A stretch of 64,000 bases of DNA from Cyclobacterium plantarum (GTDB lineage Bacteria > Bacteroidota > Bacteroidia > Cytophagales > Cyclobacteriaceae), in contig NZ_JAANYN010000014.1 of NCBI RefSeq assembly GCF_011290685.1, forward strand, positions 1 to 64,000. The letters are read 5' to 3'. Made by a program: the position numbers and the translations under genes. The notes under the pieces are model-generated. The model made no database searches. It was not told the DNA's origin and saw nothing but the letters and a program-made list of their open reading frames with translations. How positions within the stretch are numbered: position 1 is the stretch's first letter; each line of letters starts with the position of its first letter. This document shows, one piece after another, positions 26,021 through 35,134 of the stretch.

Positions 26021-26053
26021 CAACAAAGCCTATAAAAATTATAGGCTTTGTTG
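26021..26053. repeat. Perfect 14-bp inverted repeat with 5-base loop
   Basis: CAACAAAGCCTATA and TATAGGCTTTGTTG flank AAAAT. It lies upstream of the MarR gene and 239 bp before the SDR start. There is no T-tract on either strand, so a terminator is unlikely; it could be an operator for a dimeric regulator or an RNA hairpin. Confidence 0.7.
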
Positions 26054-26291
26054 ATTAATTCTTTCCGGCTTTTTTTCATAACGGTTTTGGCCAAGTGCGG
26101 GTTTAGTTTTATTTTCAACAAACAACAATCGCCGATAAGTTGCAAAAATACCTTTTAAACACCTGAATACTAAGAAGATAAATGCAACAGGTTTTACGCT
26201 GTAGATTTTGACAGGGGTTTGGTGATTGCTAAAGCCTGAAAGGCAATTGGAATTCAGGAGTCGTATAAATGTTAATTAAATAAAATAAAAA

Positions 26292-27077
26292 ATGATTATT
26301 GACCTTACAGGATATCATGCAGTAGTAGGTGGGGCCACCCGTGGTTTGGGTCTTGCCATTGCCCAACAGTTGGCCGAAAGTGGGGCTAGCATTACCCTTT
26401 TGGCAAGGAACCAGGCTAAATTGGAAAAAGCCCGGGATTCGCTTGCGGCAGGGGCGGGGCAAAAACACGATTTCCTGGAAGTGGATTTTTTGGAATTCGA
26501 CACTTTCAGGGACCACACAACCAGCTTTTTTGAGAATAAAAAAGTAGACATTCTGGTCAACAATACCAATGGACCACAGGCCGGAACGGTGGAACAAAAG
26601 TCAACGGAAGCCTATCAGGAAGCTTTTGACCTGCTTTTTAAAACCTACCATCATTTAAGCCACCTGCTCCTGGAAGGGATGAAGGAGCGGGGGTTCGGAC
26701 GGATTTTAAATGTGGCTTCAGTTTCCGTAAAGGAGCCCATGCCCAATTTGGTATTGTCCAACAGCATCCGGTCTGCCGTGGTCAGCTGGGCAAAATCACT
26801 TGCCCAGGCAGCGGCACCCTATGGGGTAACGGTAAATTCCATTCTGACCGGAGCTTTTGATACGGAACGGATTCGGGAACTGACCGAATACCAGGTGCAG
26901 GGGAGTGATAAATCTTTGGAAGAACTGATGGAAGCCAGAAAAGCAGCCATTCCCGCAGCTCGCTTTGGTAAACCCGAAGAATACGGGTATTTGTTGACCT
27001 TTCTGGCTTCTCCCCAGGCCGCCTACATCACGGGAGCAAGTATTCCCATAGATGGAGGGGCAAGCAGGGGCTTATGA
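26292..27077 (+). CDS. Atypical short-chain dehydrogenase-like protein
   Basis: A 261-residue SDR-fold protein with a good nucleotide-binding motif GGATRGLG (13-20), but NNTNG (90-94) in place of NNAG, Ser156 where the catalytic tyrosine should be and Arg160 where the lysine should be (SNSIR instead of YxxxK). Ser143 remains. Some bacterial SDRs share an NNTxGP and SN-x-x-R pattern, so this is probably a real subfamily rather than decay. Substrate is unknown and it may not be a standard oxidoreductase. Its stop overlaps the convergent cytochrome gene by six bases. Confidence 0.75.
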   Translation: MIIDLTGYHAVVGGATRGLGLAIAQQLAESGASITLLARNQAKLEKARDSLAAGAGQKHDFLEVDFLEFDTFRDHTTSFFENKKVDILVNNTNGPQAGTVEQKSTEAYQEAFDLLFKTYHHLSHLLLEGMKERGFGRILNVASVSVKEPMPNLVLSNSIRSAVVSWAKSLAQAAAPYGVTVNSILTGAFDTERIRELTEYQVQGSDKSLEELMEARKAAIPAARFGKPEEYGYLLTFLASPQAAYITGASIPIDGGASRGL

Positions 27078-28052
27078 GTTTTCACCTGCGATAAATTTCG
27101 TAACGGTATTGTCTACCGGTTCAAGGCTTTGCAGGTAATCATAGATGGCCCCCAGGTCTTCCCGGCTCATGCCGGCATACATGGCCCAGGGCATGATGGT
27201 TTGCATTTCTCCGGGGTTCAGCTTGCTGATATTTTCCGGCAATTCATACATTTTAAACCGCTCAATAAATTGTGACCTGGACCAGTTTTTCAACCCTGTT
27301 TCATGCGGGGTGAGGTTGGCTGAGTTAAGTATGCTGCCATCTGGAAACGAAAAAGAACGTCCTCCTGCAAGGGGCTCACCCGTATAGGCTCCGTTCTCAA
27401 ATTGAGTATGGCAGTCGGCGCAGGCAGATGCGGTGGTAAGGTATTTGCCATAGGCCACAGCATCTTCTGCAGGAGGCCTTTTGGTCAACTCGGCTTTTAC
27501 CGGCATGGTCCGCATGATCAGATTTACCGGAAAGTCCGCTTCGGATACCGGGTTTTCGGAAGGATTGGACTCCAGGCTACGGATATAGGCAATAACGGCT
27601 TCTTTGTCTTCGGGATCCATCTTTCCATAGCTGGCATAAGGCATGACGGGAAAAATGGGGTTTCCATCTTTTTTGACCCCTGTTGTGATCAGTCTGAATA
27701 ATTCTCCGTCTGTGTAATCCCCTATGCCTGCCGGGGTAATGTTGGGAGAAACAAATACACCGGGGAAGCCCATGCTATGGTCAAAGCGCTCTCCCCCTAT
27801 GGCTTCAGTTCCGGGTACAGGCGGAGCACTAAATAGGCTGAAATCTCTTTTGGAATGGCAATCGATACAGAGCATGACGTGATTGGCCAGATACTCGCCC
27901 CGCTCGATCTTTTCAGGGCTGGCTTCAACTATTAAGTTTTCAGGAGCGGGCCCTACATTGGGCAAGGCCGTGGACACATAGACCAGTCCTGCAATAAGCA
28001 GCAGTACAATAACGGAAACCGAAACGATAAGGACTTTGATGAAGGTGGACAT
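27072..28052 (-). CDS. Dihaem cytochrome c, membrane anchored
   Basis: A 326-residue protein with an N-terminal hydrophobic anchor (about 5-25) and two class-I cytochrome c domains, each with one haem motif: CIDCH at 62-66 and CADCH near 215. Methionine-rich loops (GMSRED, MPYASYGKMDPED) may supply the distal ligands. It faces the periplasm and would carry electrons, perhaps to an oxidase or from a dehydrogenase; no partner gene is adjacent. The family resembles cytochrome subunits of sugar or alcohol dehydrogenase systems. Confidence 0.85.
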   Translation of the reverse strand: MSTFIKVLIVSVSVIVLLLIAGLVYVSTALPNVGPAPENLIVEASPEKIERGEYLANHVMLCIDCHSKRDFSLFSAPPVPGTEAIGGERFDHSMGFPGVFVSPNITPAGIGDYTDGELFRLITTGVKKDGNPIFPVMPYASYGKMDPEDKEAVIAYIRSLESNPSENPVSEADFPVNLIMRTMPVKAELTKRPPAEDAVAYGKYLTTASACADCHTQFENGAYTGEPLAGGRSFSFPDGSILNSANLTPHETGLKNWSRSQFIERFKMYELPENISKLNPGEMQTIMPWAMYAGMSREDLGAIYDYLQSLEPVDNTVTKFIAGENS

Positions 28053-28238
28053 CTTTACTGGGGTTTTTTGGGGAATATTTAACTAAAGTTTCACTAAAGC
28101 ACCTCTTGTGCCTTTCAGTATTTTCAGTTAATCAATGTTAATGAAAAACCTGAAAATACAAGATAAATGGAATTAAATATAGGTAGTGTTGCTTTCTGAA
28201 AAATGATAATTTGATATTAAATATAATAAAAAAATTTT

Positions 28239-29279
28239 TTAACGGCTAGTATTTGAATTGTTTTTCTTTGCACGAAGTCGCAAAAAACCAATCATTTCAG
28301 CAATGCTGTTAACCTCCTCTTTTTGGTCTGCAAAATCAAGAAGTATACTGAAAGGCTGTTCACTTACCACGATGCGTTCAGGCTGGGCCAATTCCCGATT
28401 TTTCCTGAAGGCATTCCGGATCCAATGACTCAGGTGGGCAGGGCCATCAATTTGTGGCAGCCGTGCAGGGTCTTTAAGCCTGATTTTACCTGATGCTGCA
28501 TCTATTTGCCACTTGTTTCCCGGAAGCAAATTTTGGATGCCTCCCTGTATCATAAGGTCCTCCGGACTACCTGTCAGCAAAGGCTTGTGGGCTTCCATAA
28601 TCCATAGCTTATCGGCCGTTTCCATGGCTACTTCCAAATCATGGGTGACTACCAGGATGGCCTTAGCGGCTTTTTTGGCCAGGTCACGCAACAAATACAT
28701 GATTTCAAACCGGTTGGTCAGGTCCAGATGGGCAGTGGGTTCATCCAAAATCAGGATGGGGCTGTCCTGTGCCAGTGCCCTGGCAATTAAAGCGGTTTGC
28801 CGCTGACCATCACTGAGTGCAGCCAGTTTTTTACCGGCCAGGTCCCTGATATTGGTCATGTCCATGACCTTGTTCACCACGGACTGATCATGTGGACTGA
28901 GCCGGCCCCACCAACCGGTATGGGGCACCCTTCCCAAAGCCACCAACTCAAGGACTGTCATGGCACCGGAAGGAATTTTCTCCGTGAGCACTACTGCCAC
29001 TTTTTTGGCCCGCTCCTTATCGCTGATTTGTCTTACATTCTCTTTTCCAAGGAAAACAGCCCCTTTTATTGGGGGATGCTGGTCCATGATTGCCTTCAGT
29101 AAGGTGGATTTACCTACACCGTTTGGTCCCATCAGACAGGTTAGCTCTCCCTGCTGCAAGTCAAAGGAAATTCCAGAAGCAAGCAGATTTAGGCCCTGGG
29201 CAGAGCGGTAGCCCAGATCCAGACCTGCTGCATGAATTGCAGGTGTTTCCGCTTTATGCCATTTATTTTCGCCATCCAT
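28239..29279 (-). CDS. btuD: Cobalamin-type ABC transporter ATPase (BtuD-like)
   Basis: A 346-residue ABC ATPase of the FecE/BtuD group. Walker A GPNGVGKST is at 51-59, the signature reads LSDGQ instead of LSGGQ, Walker B is ILILDEPTAHLD, and the switch histidine is in VVTHD. About 90 residues beyond the usual ~255 form a C-terminal extension of unknown role. It follows the permease by 4 bp and ends the btuFCD transcript. Cobalamin is inferred from the riboswitch-linked btuB next door; haem or siderophore would otherwise be possible. Confidence 0.82.
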   Translation of the reverse strand: MDGENKWHKAETPAIHAAGLDLGYRSAQGLNLLASGISFDLQQGELTCLMGPNGVGKSTLLKAIMDQHPPIKGAVFLGKENVRQISDKERAKKVAVVLTEKIPSGAMTVLELVALGRVPHTGWWGRLSPHDQSVVNKVMDMTNIRDLAGKKLAALSDGQRQTALIARALAQDSPILILDEPTAHLDLTNRFEIMYLLRDLAKKAAKAILVVTHDLEVAMETADKLWIMEAHKPLLTGSPEDLMIQGGIQNLLPGNKWQIDAASGKIRLKDPARLPQIDGPAHLSHWIRNAFRKNRELAQPERIVVSEQPFSILLDFADQKEEVNSIAEMIGFLRLRAKKNNSNTSR

Positions 29280-29283
29280 AGCC

Positions 29284-30312
29284 TTAAAATTCTTCGCTAA
29301 AATTCCTTCTCATGATCAGCCATATGATCAATGGGGCCCCGAAAGCTGTGGTCACGGCATTGATGGGCAGGCTTGTGGCCATGCCGGGCAGTTGGCTGAT
29401 GCTGTCACAGGCCAGCAATACCAATATCCCCAGAAGCGCAGCTGCCGGGAATAGCTGGGTATGGTTATTGGTTTTGAAGAGCAACCTGGCCAAGTGGGGA
29501 ACAGCAATTCCAATAAAGGCAATGGGGCCGCAAAATGCCGTAATGCTTCCCGTCAATATCCCGGTGCTCAATATCATGGACCAGCGCAATCTTTGAAAAT
29601 TGATGCCCATGCTGACGGCATAGTTTTCTCCCAAAAGCATGGCATTATAGGCTTTCACTGAGGTCAGTACAGGCAAAAGCCCCAGCAGGACTGCCCCGCT
29701 GAGCAGCCCCAACTTTTCCCAACCGGTGCTGCCCAGATTACCCATGGACCAAATGGTGAACATCTTTAATTCCTCGGCAGCACTGAAATAGGCCAGTAAG
29801 GTAATCAGGGAGGAGGCGGCACTGCCAAACATCAGCCCCACAATCAGCAAAGTCATGCTGTCGCGGACTTTCCATGCCGCCAGTCCCATCAACACCAGCA
29901 CACCGATAGAACCCAGGCTGGCCGCTGCTATTGCAGACCAATAACTCCCGGAAGCCTGCATGAATTGCCAGCCAAATGCCGTTCCCGCCATGGAAAGCAG
30001 CGCTACCCCAAGTCCTGCCCCGGAACTGATACCCAGTACATAAGGCCCGGCCAATGGGTTTCTAAAGAAAGTTTGCATTTGCAAACCGCTGATGGTAAGG
30101 GCTATGCCGGCCAGAATAGCGGTAATGGATTTGGGCAGGCGGTATTCCATGACAATGATTTCCCAACTGCTCCTGGGAAAAGGGATGCCCAGCAGCCTTT
30201 GCAGCAGGTGCTCCACAGGAATCGATACCGAACCCAGGCTCAGGTTGACCAGCCATAGTAGCAGACATAAAATCAGGCAGATCAGTAGCTTATAAGGCTT
30301 TAGTTTATTCAT
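29284..30312 (-). CDS. btuC: Cobalamin-type ABC transporter permease (BtuC/FecCD family)
   Basis: A 342-residue permease with about ten membrane helices. FecCD features are clear: the N-terminal SLGSVSIP segment, NPLAGPYVLGISSGAGLG, CGPIAFIGIAVPHLARLL and the C-terminal LPINAVTTAFGAPLIIWLI (in part). It forms the inner-membrane channel with the ATPase encoded just downstream, and its start overlaps the end of the binding-protein gene by eight bases. Confidence 0.88.
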   Translation of the reverse strand: MNKLKPYKLLICLILCLLLWLVNLSLGSVSIPVEHLLQRLLGIPFPRSSWEIIVMEYRLPKSITAILAGIALTISGLQMQTFFRNPLAGPYVLGISSGAGLGVALLSMAGTAFGWQFMQASGSYWSAIAAASLGSIGVLVLMGLAAWKVRDSMTLLIVGLMFGSAASSLITLLAYFSAAEELKMFTIWSMGNLGSTGWEKLGLLSGAVLLGLLPVLTSVKAYNAMLLGENYAVSMGINFQRLRWSMILSTGILTGSITAFCGPIAFIGIAVPHLARLLFKTNNHTQLFPAAALLGILVLLACDSISQLPGMATSLPINAVTTAFGAPLIIWLIMRRNFSEEF

Positions 30313-31459
30313 CCAGTCGTTGGAAATATTGAAAGTCGTGCCTGAGGGCTTTCCCCGGATGCAGGATTTTGATCATGTCCAGCAACACCCAATCCGGCCG
30401 GAGGTAGCCCTCTTCAAAGTACATCAGCCCCCCGGTTTCCCCTTTTTTCAAGGTATAGGTATAAACCTGTTTATTTTTGAAAGCTTCAAAATTTCCGTAT
30501 TTGGGGTTTTCTGACAGCATGTGGCCCAGGTTTTTAAAATCTGAAGCCCCAATCCAATAGCTGGCATCCCGGGCCTTTTCCAGCACGAATTCATAGTTCA
30601 GCATCAAACTGCCATTTCCGCCAAGCTCCCCAAACAGGTACTGCCCTCCCGCATCCTGTATGATCTGCGCTGCCCAGCTGTCTTTCGAAGGGGCATACCA
30701 AATGTCTTTGTAAAGGTTGCCCGAAAGTACCGAAGGCCTATCTTTTTCCGGAATTTGGAGGGTTTTGGTCAAGGCTTCCTGGTAGTTTTTTTCGATCTGA
30801 TCAAAGACACTGTCAGCCAGATCAGGTTTCCCCAAAAGGATTCCGGTTAGCTTGATCCATTCGCTTCTTCCCAGGGGATGCTTTTCCAGAAATTCACCAT
30901 TGACAATGACAGGAATATCTGCCGCCTTTAGCCGCTCTGCCAGTTGCCCTGCCTCTCCAAAACCGGATACCATTACCCAGTCGGGATCTGAAGCAACAAT
31001 TTTTTCCAGGTCAGGGGAGGGGCCCTTTCCCAGATCCAGGATTTCATTGCCGGCAATTCTCTTGCGGACTTCCCGGGAGGATATCAGGTCCAGGTTGGGA
31101 AAGGCCATTAAATGCTCTTCTGCTCCCAAATAGCTCAGGTGTGGGATTTGGGTGGTGGCTGTAAGGATGATTTTCCGGCTTCCCATAGGAATAGACCCGT
31201 CAATTTTACCGGCGAAAGCACTGCTTTTTTTACCCGCTTCATGGACCAGCAGGAGGCCTTTGCTTTCCTGATCCGGCCCGATTTCCAGGAGGTAAAAATC
31301 AGCTCCCTTATAGATGGAAAACCCCCGGGCATAGCTCATAGGGATTTTCTCCAGGGAGGACAGGTCGGCTGCGGCCGGCTTTTCGCTGCAGGCAAAAGCC
31401 ATTACCCATAGGATGGCAATGAAAGGGATGAAAACTATTCCTGGTTTGAAAAGCAGCAT
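30305..31459 (-). CDS. btuF: ABC transporter substrate-binding lipoprotein (BtuF-like)
   Basis: A 384-residue lipoprotein: signal with lipobox WVMAFAC (Cys about 18-19), then a periplasmic binding-protein fold of the TroA/BtuF class (LSYLGAEEHLMAFPNLDLI, DWVMVSGFGE, and a C-terminal RPDWVLLDMIKILHP segment). The frame stays open for 91 codons upstream through the region opposite the riboswitch, but the ATG at 31459 starts at the signal peptide. First gene of btuF-btuC-btuD. Ligand inferred as cobalamin from context. Confidence 0.82.
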   Translation of the reverse strand: MLLFKPGIVFIPFIAILWVMAFACSEKPAAADLSSLEKIPMSYARGFSIYKGADFYLLEIGPDQESKGLLLVHEAGKKSSAFAGKIDGSIPMGSRKIILTATTQIPHLSYLGAEEHLMAFPNLDLISSREVRKRIAGNEILDLGKGPSPDLEKIVASDPDWVMVSGFGEAGQLAERLKAADIPVIVNGEFLEKHPLGRSEWIKLTGILLGKPDLADSVFDQIEKNYQEALTKTLQIPEKDRPSVLSGNLYKDIWYAPSKDSWAAQIIQDAGGQYLFGELGGNGSLMLNYEFVLEKARDASYWIGASDFKNLGHMLSENPKYGNFEAFKNKQVYTYTLKKGETGGLMYFEEGYLRPDWVLLDMIKILHPGKALRHDFQYFQRLDE

Positions 31460-31553
31460 TGATGATGTGATTTGGCTCCAAAGTAAACCAATGTGCCTTC
31501 CATTTCCAACAGCTAAATTTTCATCAAAAATTTTTTGGATGCGGAATTTGCTG

Positions 31554-31561
31554 TATGTTTG
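31554..31561 (+). promoter_or_regulatory. Promoter -7 element of the btuB leader
   Basis: TATGTTTG is a full match to TAnnTTTG; a TTG (31535-31537) lies 16 bases upstream as a possible -33 element. Transcription would start near 31568, just at the first bases of the riboswitch, which supports both calls. Confidence 0.6.
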
Positions 31562-31568
31562 TGCCGAA

Positions 31569-31758
31569 TTATGGTTCCCGAACCTGTTCCAGGCTCTCGG
31601 GATTAATAGGGAATCCGGTGAAAATCCGGAGCTGTCCCCGCAACTGTAACCCATACCTCCAGCCGGATTCCGGCAAGAGGGGTTGTCCATCCTCAGCCAT
31701 TGTCCCTTTTCAGGGATGAGAAGGCGGATCAACCAGGGAAAGTCAGGAGACCTGCCAT
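31569..31758 (+). ncRNA. Cobalamin riboswitch (B12 element)
   Basis: The conserved core is easily read: TAGGGAATCCGGTG at about 31607, AAATCCGGAGCTGTCCCCGC and AACTGTAA at 31622-31650, and the B12 box AGTCAGGAGACCTGCC at 31741-31756. A variable hairpin region (31655-31735) separates them, as in other members. It binds adenosyl- or related cobalamin and lowers expression of the downstream btuB-btuG genes. No clear intrinsic terminator follows, so control of translation is more likely (inference). Confidence 0.95.
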
Positions 31759-31938
31759 TTTTTATGTATTCAACGCTTTCGGGAGAAAGGCGGAGAACTA
31801 GGTTTTCTTACCTGTAATTTCTGCTATTTCAAGAGCTGCTGGATATTTTCCAGGCAGTGAGTGGATTGTGGCGTTTCCCGGGAACAAACTGATTTCTCTT
31901 GCTATTTCTTGCCGGATGCTTTAAGAAAAGATGTCCCA

Positions 31939-33828
31939 ATGGCTGGAATAAAAATGCGTATGGCAAAAGTCACGGTCTTTCTGTGGCTGGGCTTGACCCC
32001 GGGTTTTTCTCAGGATTTTTCTGCAGACACCCTGGACCTGACAGCAGTGGAAGTCCGCGCAAAGCAGCTGCAAAAATATGCCTACGGGCAGTTCGTCCGG
32101 AGCCTGGACAAAGAAAGGTTGACACAAATGTCAGGCATGACACTGGGCGAGGCCTTACAGCAAAGCACGGGTTTGTTTGTCCGGGAATACGGTCCCGGCA
32201 TGCTGGCTTCCGTGAGCATGAGAGGGACTTCTGCCGGACACAACGCCCTCTTCTGGAATGGCCTGCCGGTAAATAGCCCCTCCCTGGGTCAGGCCGACTA
32301 TTCCATTTTCACCATGGGGGGAGTTGACCAGGTGGCCATCCATTACGGCAGTTCCGGCACACGCTATGGGACGGATGCCATTGGTGGAGCCATTCACCTG
32401 GACAATACACCTGACTTCGGGAAAGGCAATGAAACCAGGGTCAACACCCGCCTGGGCAGTTTCGGTCGTTGGGATCAGGAGCTGAGCCACAGGTATGGAG
32501 GTGATGCTTTTTCCTTCAAGACAAGCCTTTACAGAAACTTTGCGGCCAACCGGTTTCCCTACACCGATTGGGCCAGCGCGGGGACGCCCACAAGGGTGCA
32601 GGACCATGCCGAAGTCACCCAAATGGGCTGGGCACAGGATCTGGCTGTCAAACTGGACAAAAGACAATCCATTGAGGCCTCCTTCTGGCTCAATGAAATC
32701 AACCGGGAAATACAGCCCCTGCTGGGTTCTTCGGAGCGGGATCAGCAGCTGGATTGGAATATCAGGGGAGTGGTGGATTATTATCACCGAAGGGATAAGG
32801 CCAGCTGGAATGTAAAGGCAGGCCTGGTAAGGGATAAAATGCGGTTCAACCAGGAGGAAAACCAAACCCTTTTGGCCCTGTTGGGTGCAGAGCTGGACTG
32901 GGAACCTGCGGATGAATGGCAATCAAACACAGGCATTCGCCTGACCCATATCAAGGGTAATTTGGCTACCTATTCAAGGGAGGAACAGCGGCTGGAATTG
33001 TATCAGGCCACGAATTTTAAGCCATTGCCCCGGCTGGGTTTTTCCCTGCAACTTCGGCAATTGATCCATGATGGGGAGCCGGTGCCCTTCACCCCGGGCC
33101 TGGGTGCCGCCTGGTCTATTTTTAATCAGGAGGATCAGGAATGGGAACTGACTGGAAATATTTCCCGAAGCTTTAAAGTTCCCACCTTAAATGACAGGTT
33201 TTGGGTTCCTGGCGGAAACCCCGACCTGCTGCCCGAACAAAGCTGGAGCCGTGAAGCGGGTCTCAACCATTCCCTGAAGGGTTCCCGGTTACACATCAAA
33301 AACAGGCTTGCTTATTTTCACATGGCAGTGGACCAATGGGTCGTCTGGCTGCCAAAGGGAACTTTCTGGACTCCGGAGAATGTCCGAAAAGTAGTCAATC
33401 AGGGACTGGAATATTTTTTTGAAAGCGAATGGAAAAGTGGAAGCTGGGAGATGGGTCTGGACCTGGATTATGCCTTTACACGCCCCATCATTGAATCCGA
33501 CGACCAGGACCAAAGCATCGGTAAGCGATTGCCCTATGTGCCTGAGCACAAGGTTCAGGGCCAGCTGCATGCCGGAAGAGGGCCCCTTTCTTTTTTTATC
33601 CGGGGTCAGAAAACCGGGAAGCGATTTGTAACCACAGACAATCGCAGCTCCCTGCCGGCATTTGCTTTATGGGGAGCAGGGGTACAATACGATTTTAAGT
33701 TTTCTCCCTGGTTAAAGGGGGATATGGGGTTTAGTGCCCACAATATTTTTGACCGGGACTATCAGGTCCTGCGTCTCCGGCCCATGCCGGGAAGGAATTT
33801 TCAATTTAATGTAAACCTGGTTATATGA
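31939..33828 (+). CDS. btuB: TonB-dependent cobalamin receptor BtuB
   Basis: A 629-residue outer-membrane receptor. A signal peptide ends at GFSQ, the TonB-box region (DLTAVEVRA) follows, then the plug domain (SGMTLGEALQQSTG, SVSMRGTSAGHNALFWNGL, and YGTDAIGGAIHL) and a 22-strand barrel ending in FNVNLVI. The reading frame extends 26 codons upstream, but the ATG at 31939 (or 31954/31960) is right before the signal. It lies about 180 bp after the riboswitch and its stop overlaps the next ATG, so btuB and btuG are cotranscribed and B12 controlled. Confidence 0.9.
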   Translation: MAGIKMRMAKVTVFLWLGLTPGFSQDFSADTLDLTAVEVRAKQLQKYAYGQFVRSLDKERLTQMSGMTLGEALQQSTGLFVREYGPGMLASVSMRGTSAGHNALFWNGLPVNSPSLGQADYSIFTMGGVDQVAIHYGSSGTRYGTDAIGGAIHLDNTPDFGKGNETRVNTRLGSFGRWDQELSHRYGGDAFSFKTSLYRNFAANRFPYTDWASAGTPTRVQDHAEVTQMGWAQDLAVKLDKRQSIEASFWLNEINREIQPLLGSSERDQQLDWNIRGVVDYYHRRDKASWNVKAGLVRDKMRFNQEENQTLLALLGAELDWEPADEWQSNTGIRLTHIKGNLATYSREEQRLELYQATNFKPLPRLGFSLQLRQLIHDGEPVPFTPGLGAAWSIFNQEDQEWELTGNISRSFKVPTLNDRFWVPGGNPDLLPEQSWSREAGLNHSLKGSRLHIKNRLAYFHMAVDQWVVWLPKGTFWTPENVRKVVNQGLEYFFESEWKSGSWEMGLDLDYAFTRPIIESDDQDQSIGKRLPYVPEHKVQGQLHAGRGPLSFFIRGQKTGKRFVTTDNRSSLPAFALWGAGVQYDFKFSPWLKGDMGFSAHNIFDRDYQVLRLRPMPGRNFQFNVNLVI

Positions 33829-34871
33829 AGAAGTTAACTATTGCCAATTGTCTGTTATTGATCAGCCTCCTGTTTTCTTGCGGCACAGATCCTGTAGAAC
33901 TCCCTCAGGGGGCATATGAGGAAGGGGTTTTGATTGTCAACGAAGGTGCCTTTGGTGCCAATGACGGGGAGATCTTTCATTTTGACGTAGCATCTGGAGA
34001 GATGGAGACTGCCATTTTTGAGAAGGTCAATAACCGCCCTTTTGCCGGCTTGATCCAGAACATGCTTGTTTTTGGCGATTATGCTTACCTGGTGGCCAAT
34101 ACCGGGAAGGTAGAAATTGTCCGCTCCTCGGATTTTATGAGCATGGGAGCGGTAGAAGGGGAATTGGTAAATTCCCGTTCATTGGTTACTGCTAAGGGGA
34201 AGCTATTTATCAGCGATTGGGGAGCCTATGATGACAATTATCAAAATCCGGATTCGTTTATCGCCGTGGTAAATGATCCCACTGGCGGCACCATTGCCAA
34301 TACAATACCTGTTTCATCCAGACCTGAGGGTTTGACTTATTTCGGGGACAGGGTGTTGGCCGCTTGCCAGTCTGAAGGACAGCTGCTGGTGATCGATCCG
34401 GATACGGAAACAGTAGAAAAAACGGTTCCGGTGACGGGCACTCCTTTTTCCTTTTTTGATTACGGGGGTAAATTGTACCTGTATGCCACGGATGCAGCCA
34501 ATGTTTACCTGCATGAAATAGCTCCTGGGGGTTTTGAAATCGCAGACAGCCAGGCATTTTCCGTTGCCAATAGCATTTACAATGGCAGTTTTACGCTCAC
34601 GGACGGCGGAGAGATTTTTGTCATCAGTAAGCAGGAGAGCGAAGATGTGGTGGTGAAGTTATCCATCAGCTCTGGTTCAGTTATTGAGGAGCATTTTTAT
34701 TCAGGAAATAATTTCTACGGATTGGGTTACGATGAAGCAACGCAAACGCTATATATCGGTGAACATGCCGGCTGGCAGGGAGACGGATCGGTGTTGCGTG
34801 TCAATTCGGGAGGGGAACTGATAGACCAAATGCCAGCAGGAAGAGGGCCCAGCGGCTTTTATTTTCCATGA
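33825..34871 (+). CDS. BtuG-like beta-propeller lipoprotein
   Basis: A 348-residue lipoprotein (lipobox LLFSC, mature Cys at 19) whose body is a YncE-like seven-bladed beta-propeller made of repeated GGxLYL- and VIDPDTETV-type blades. In Bacteroides, BtuG proteins of this fold sit on the cell surface, bind cobalamin very tightly and hand it to BtuB. Position directly after btuB, overlapping by four bases and under the same riboswitch, supports the same role. The family call rests on fold and context; I cannot measure similarity here. Confidence 0.75.
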   Translation: MKKLTIANCLLLISLLFSCGTDPVELPQGAYEEGVLIVNEGAFGANDGEIFHFDVASGEMETAIFEKVNNRPFAGLIQNMLVFGDYAYLVANTGKVEIVRSSDFMSMGAVEGELVNSRSLVTAKGKLFISDWGAYDDNYQNPDSFIAVVNDPTGGTIANTIPVSSRPEGLTYFGDRVLAACQSEGQLLVIDPDTETVEKTVPVTGTPFSFFDYGGKLYLYATDAANVYLHEIAPGGFEIADSQAFSVANSIYNGSFTLTDGGEIFVISKQESEDVVVKLSISSGSVIEEHFYSGNNFYGLGYDEATQTLYIGEHAGWQGDGSVLRVNSGGELIDQMPAGRGPSGFYFP

Positions 34872-34896
34872 GTTTGGATGTGCTGATTACTGATGT

Positions 34897-34990
34897 TGAG
34901 TACTGGGTGAAGTATCCTACTTCACCCAGCTATTTTCAGAATCATAAACAAGTAAGCCCCTTCAAAAAGCCATTTGTAAAGAAGAATTGT
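34897..34990. repeat. Left copy of the repeat that brackets the NEW3-ABC genes
   Basis: Begins with a perfect 12-bp inverted repeat, CTGGGTGAAGTA-TCC-TACTTCACCCAG (34903-34929), then CTATTTTCAGAATCATAAAC, AGCCCCTTCAAAAAGCCATTTGTAA (each quoted only in part). The same block returns at 38291-38380 with few changes, and in a more degenerate form at 38085-38165. Confidence 0.8.
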
Positions 34991-35134
34991 TAAAAAAAGT
35001 TAATTTTTTGGATAAGGTATTGTGGAAATTATTCTTCTCACATAAAATTGTCTCTGTAATTCTTGAAGTTATCTCAAGGTAAATAGAGTAGAATTTAACG
35101 TTATTCATTTAATTAATAAATTTCACTTATTTAT

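Noticed and set aside
31460-31732. N-terminal extension of BtuF through the riboswitch region
   Set aside because: The extra 91 codons lie opposite the riboswitch and its promoter and precede a clean lipoprotein signal; they are an open frame by chance.
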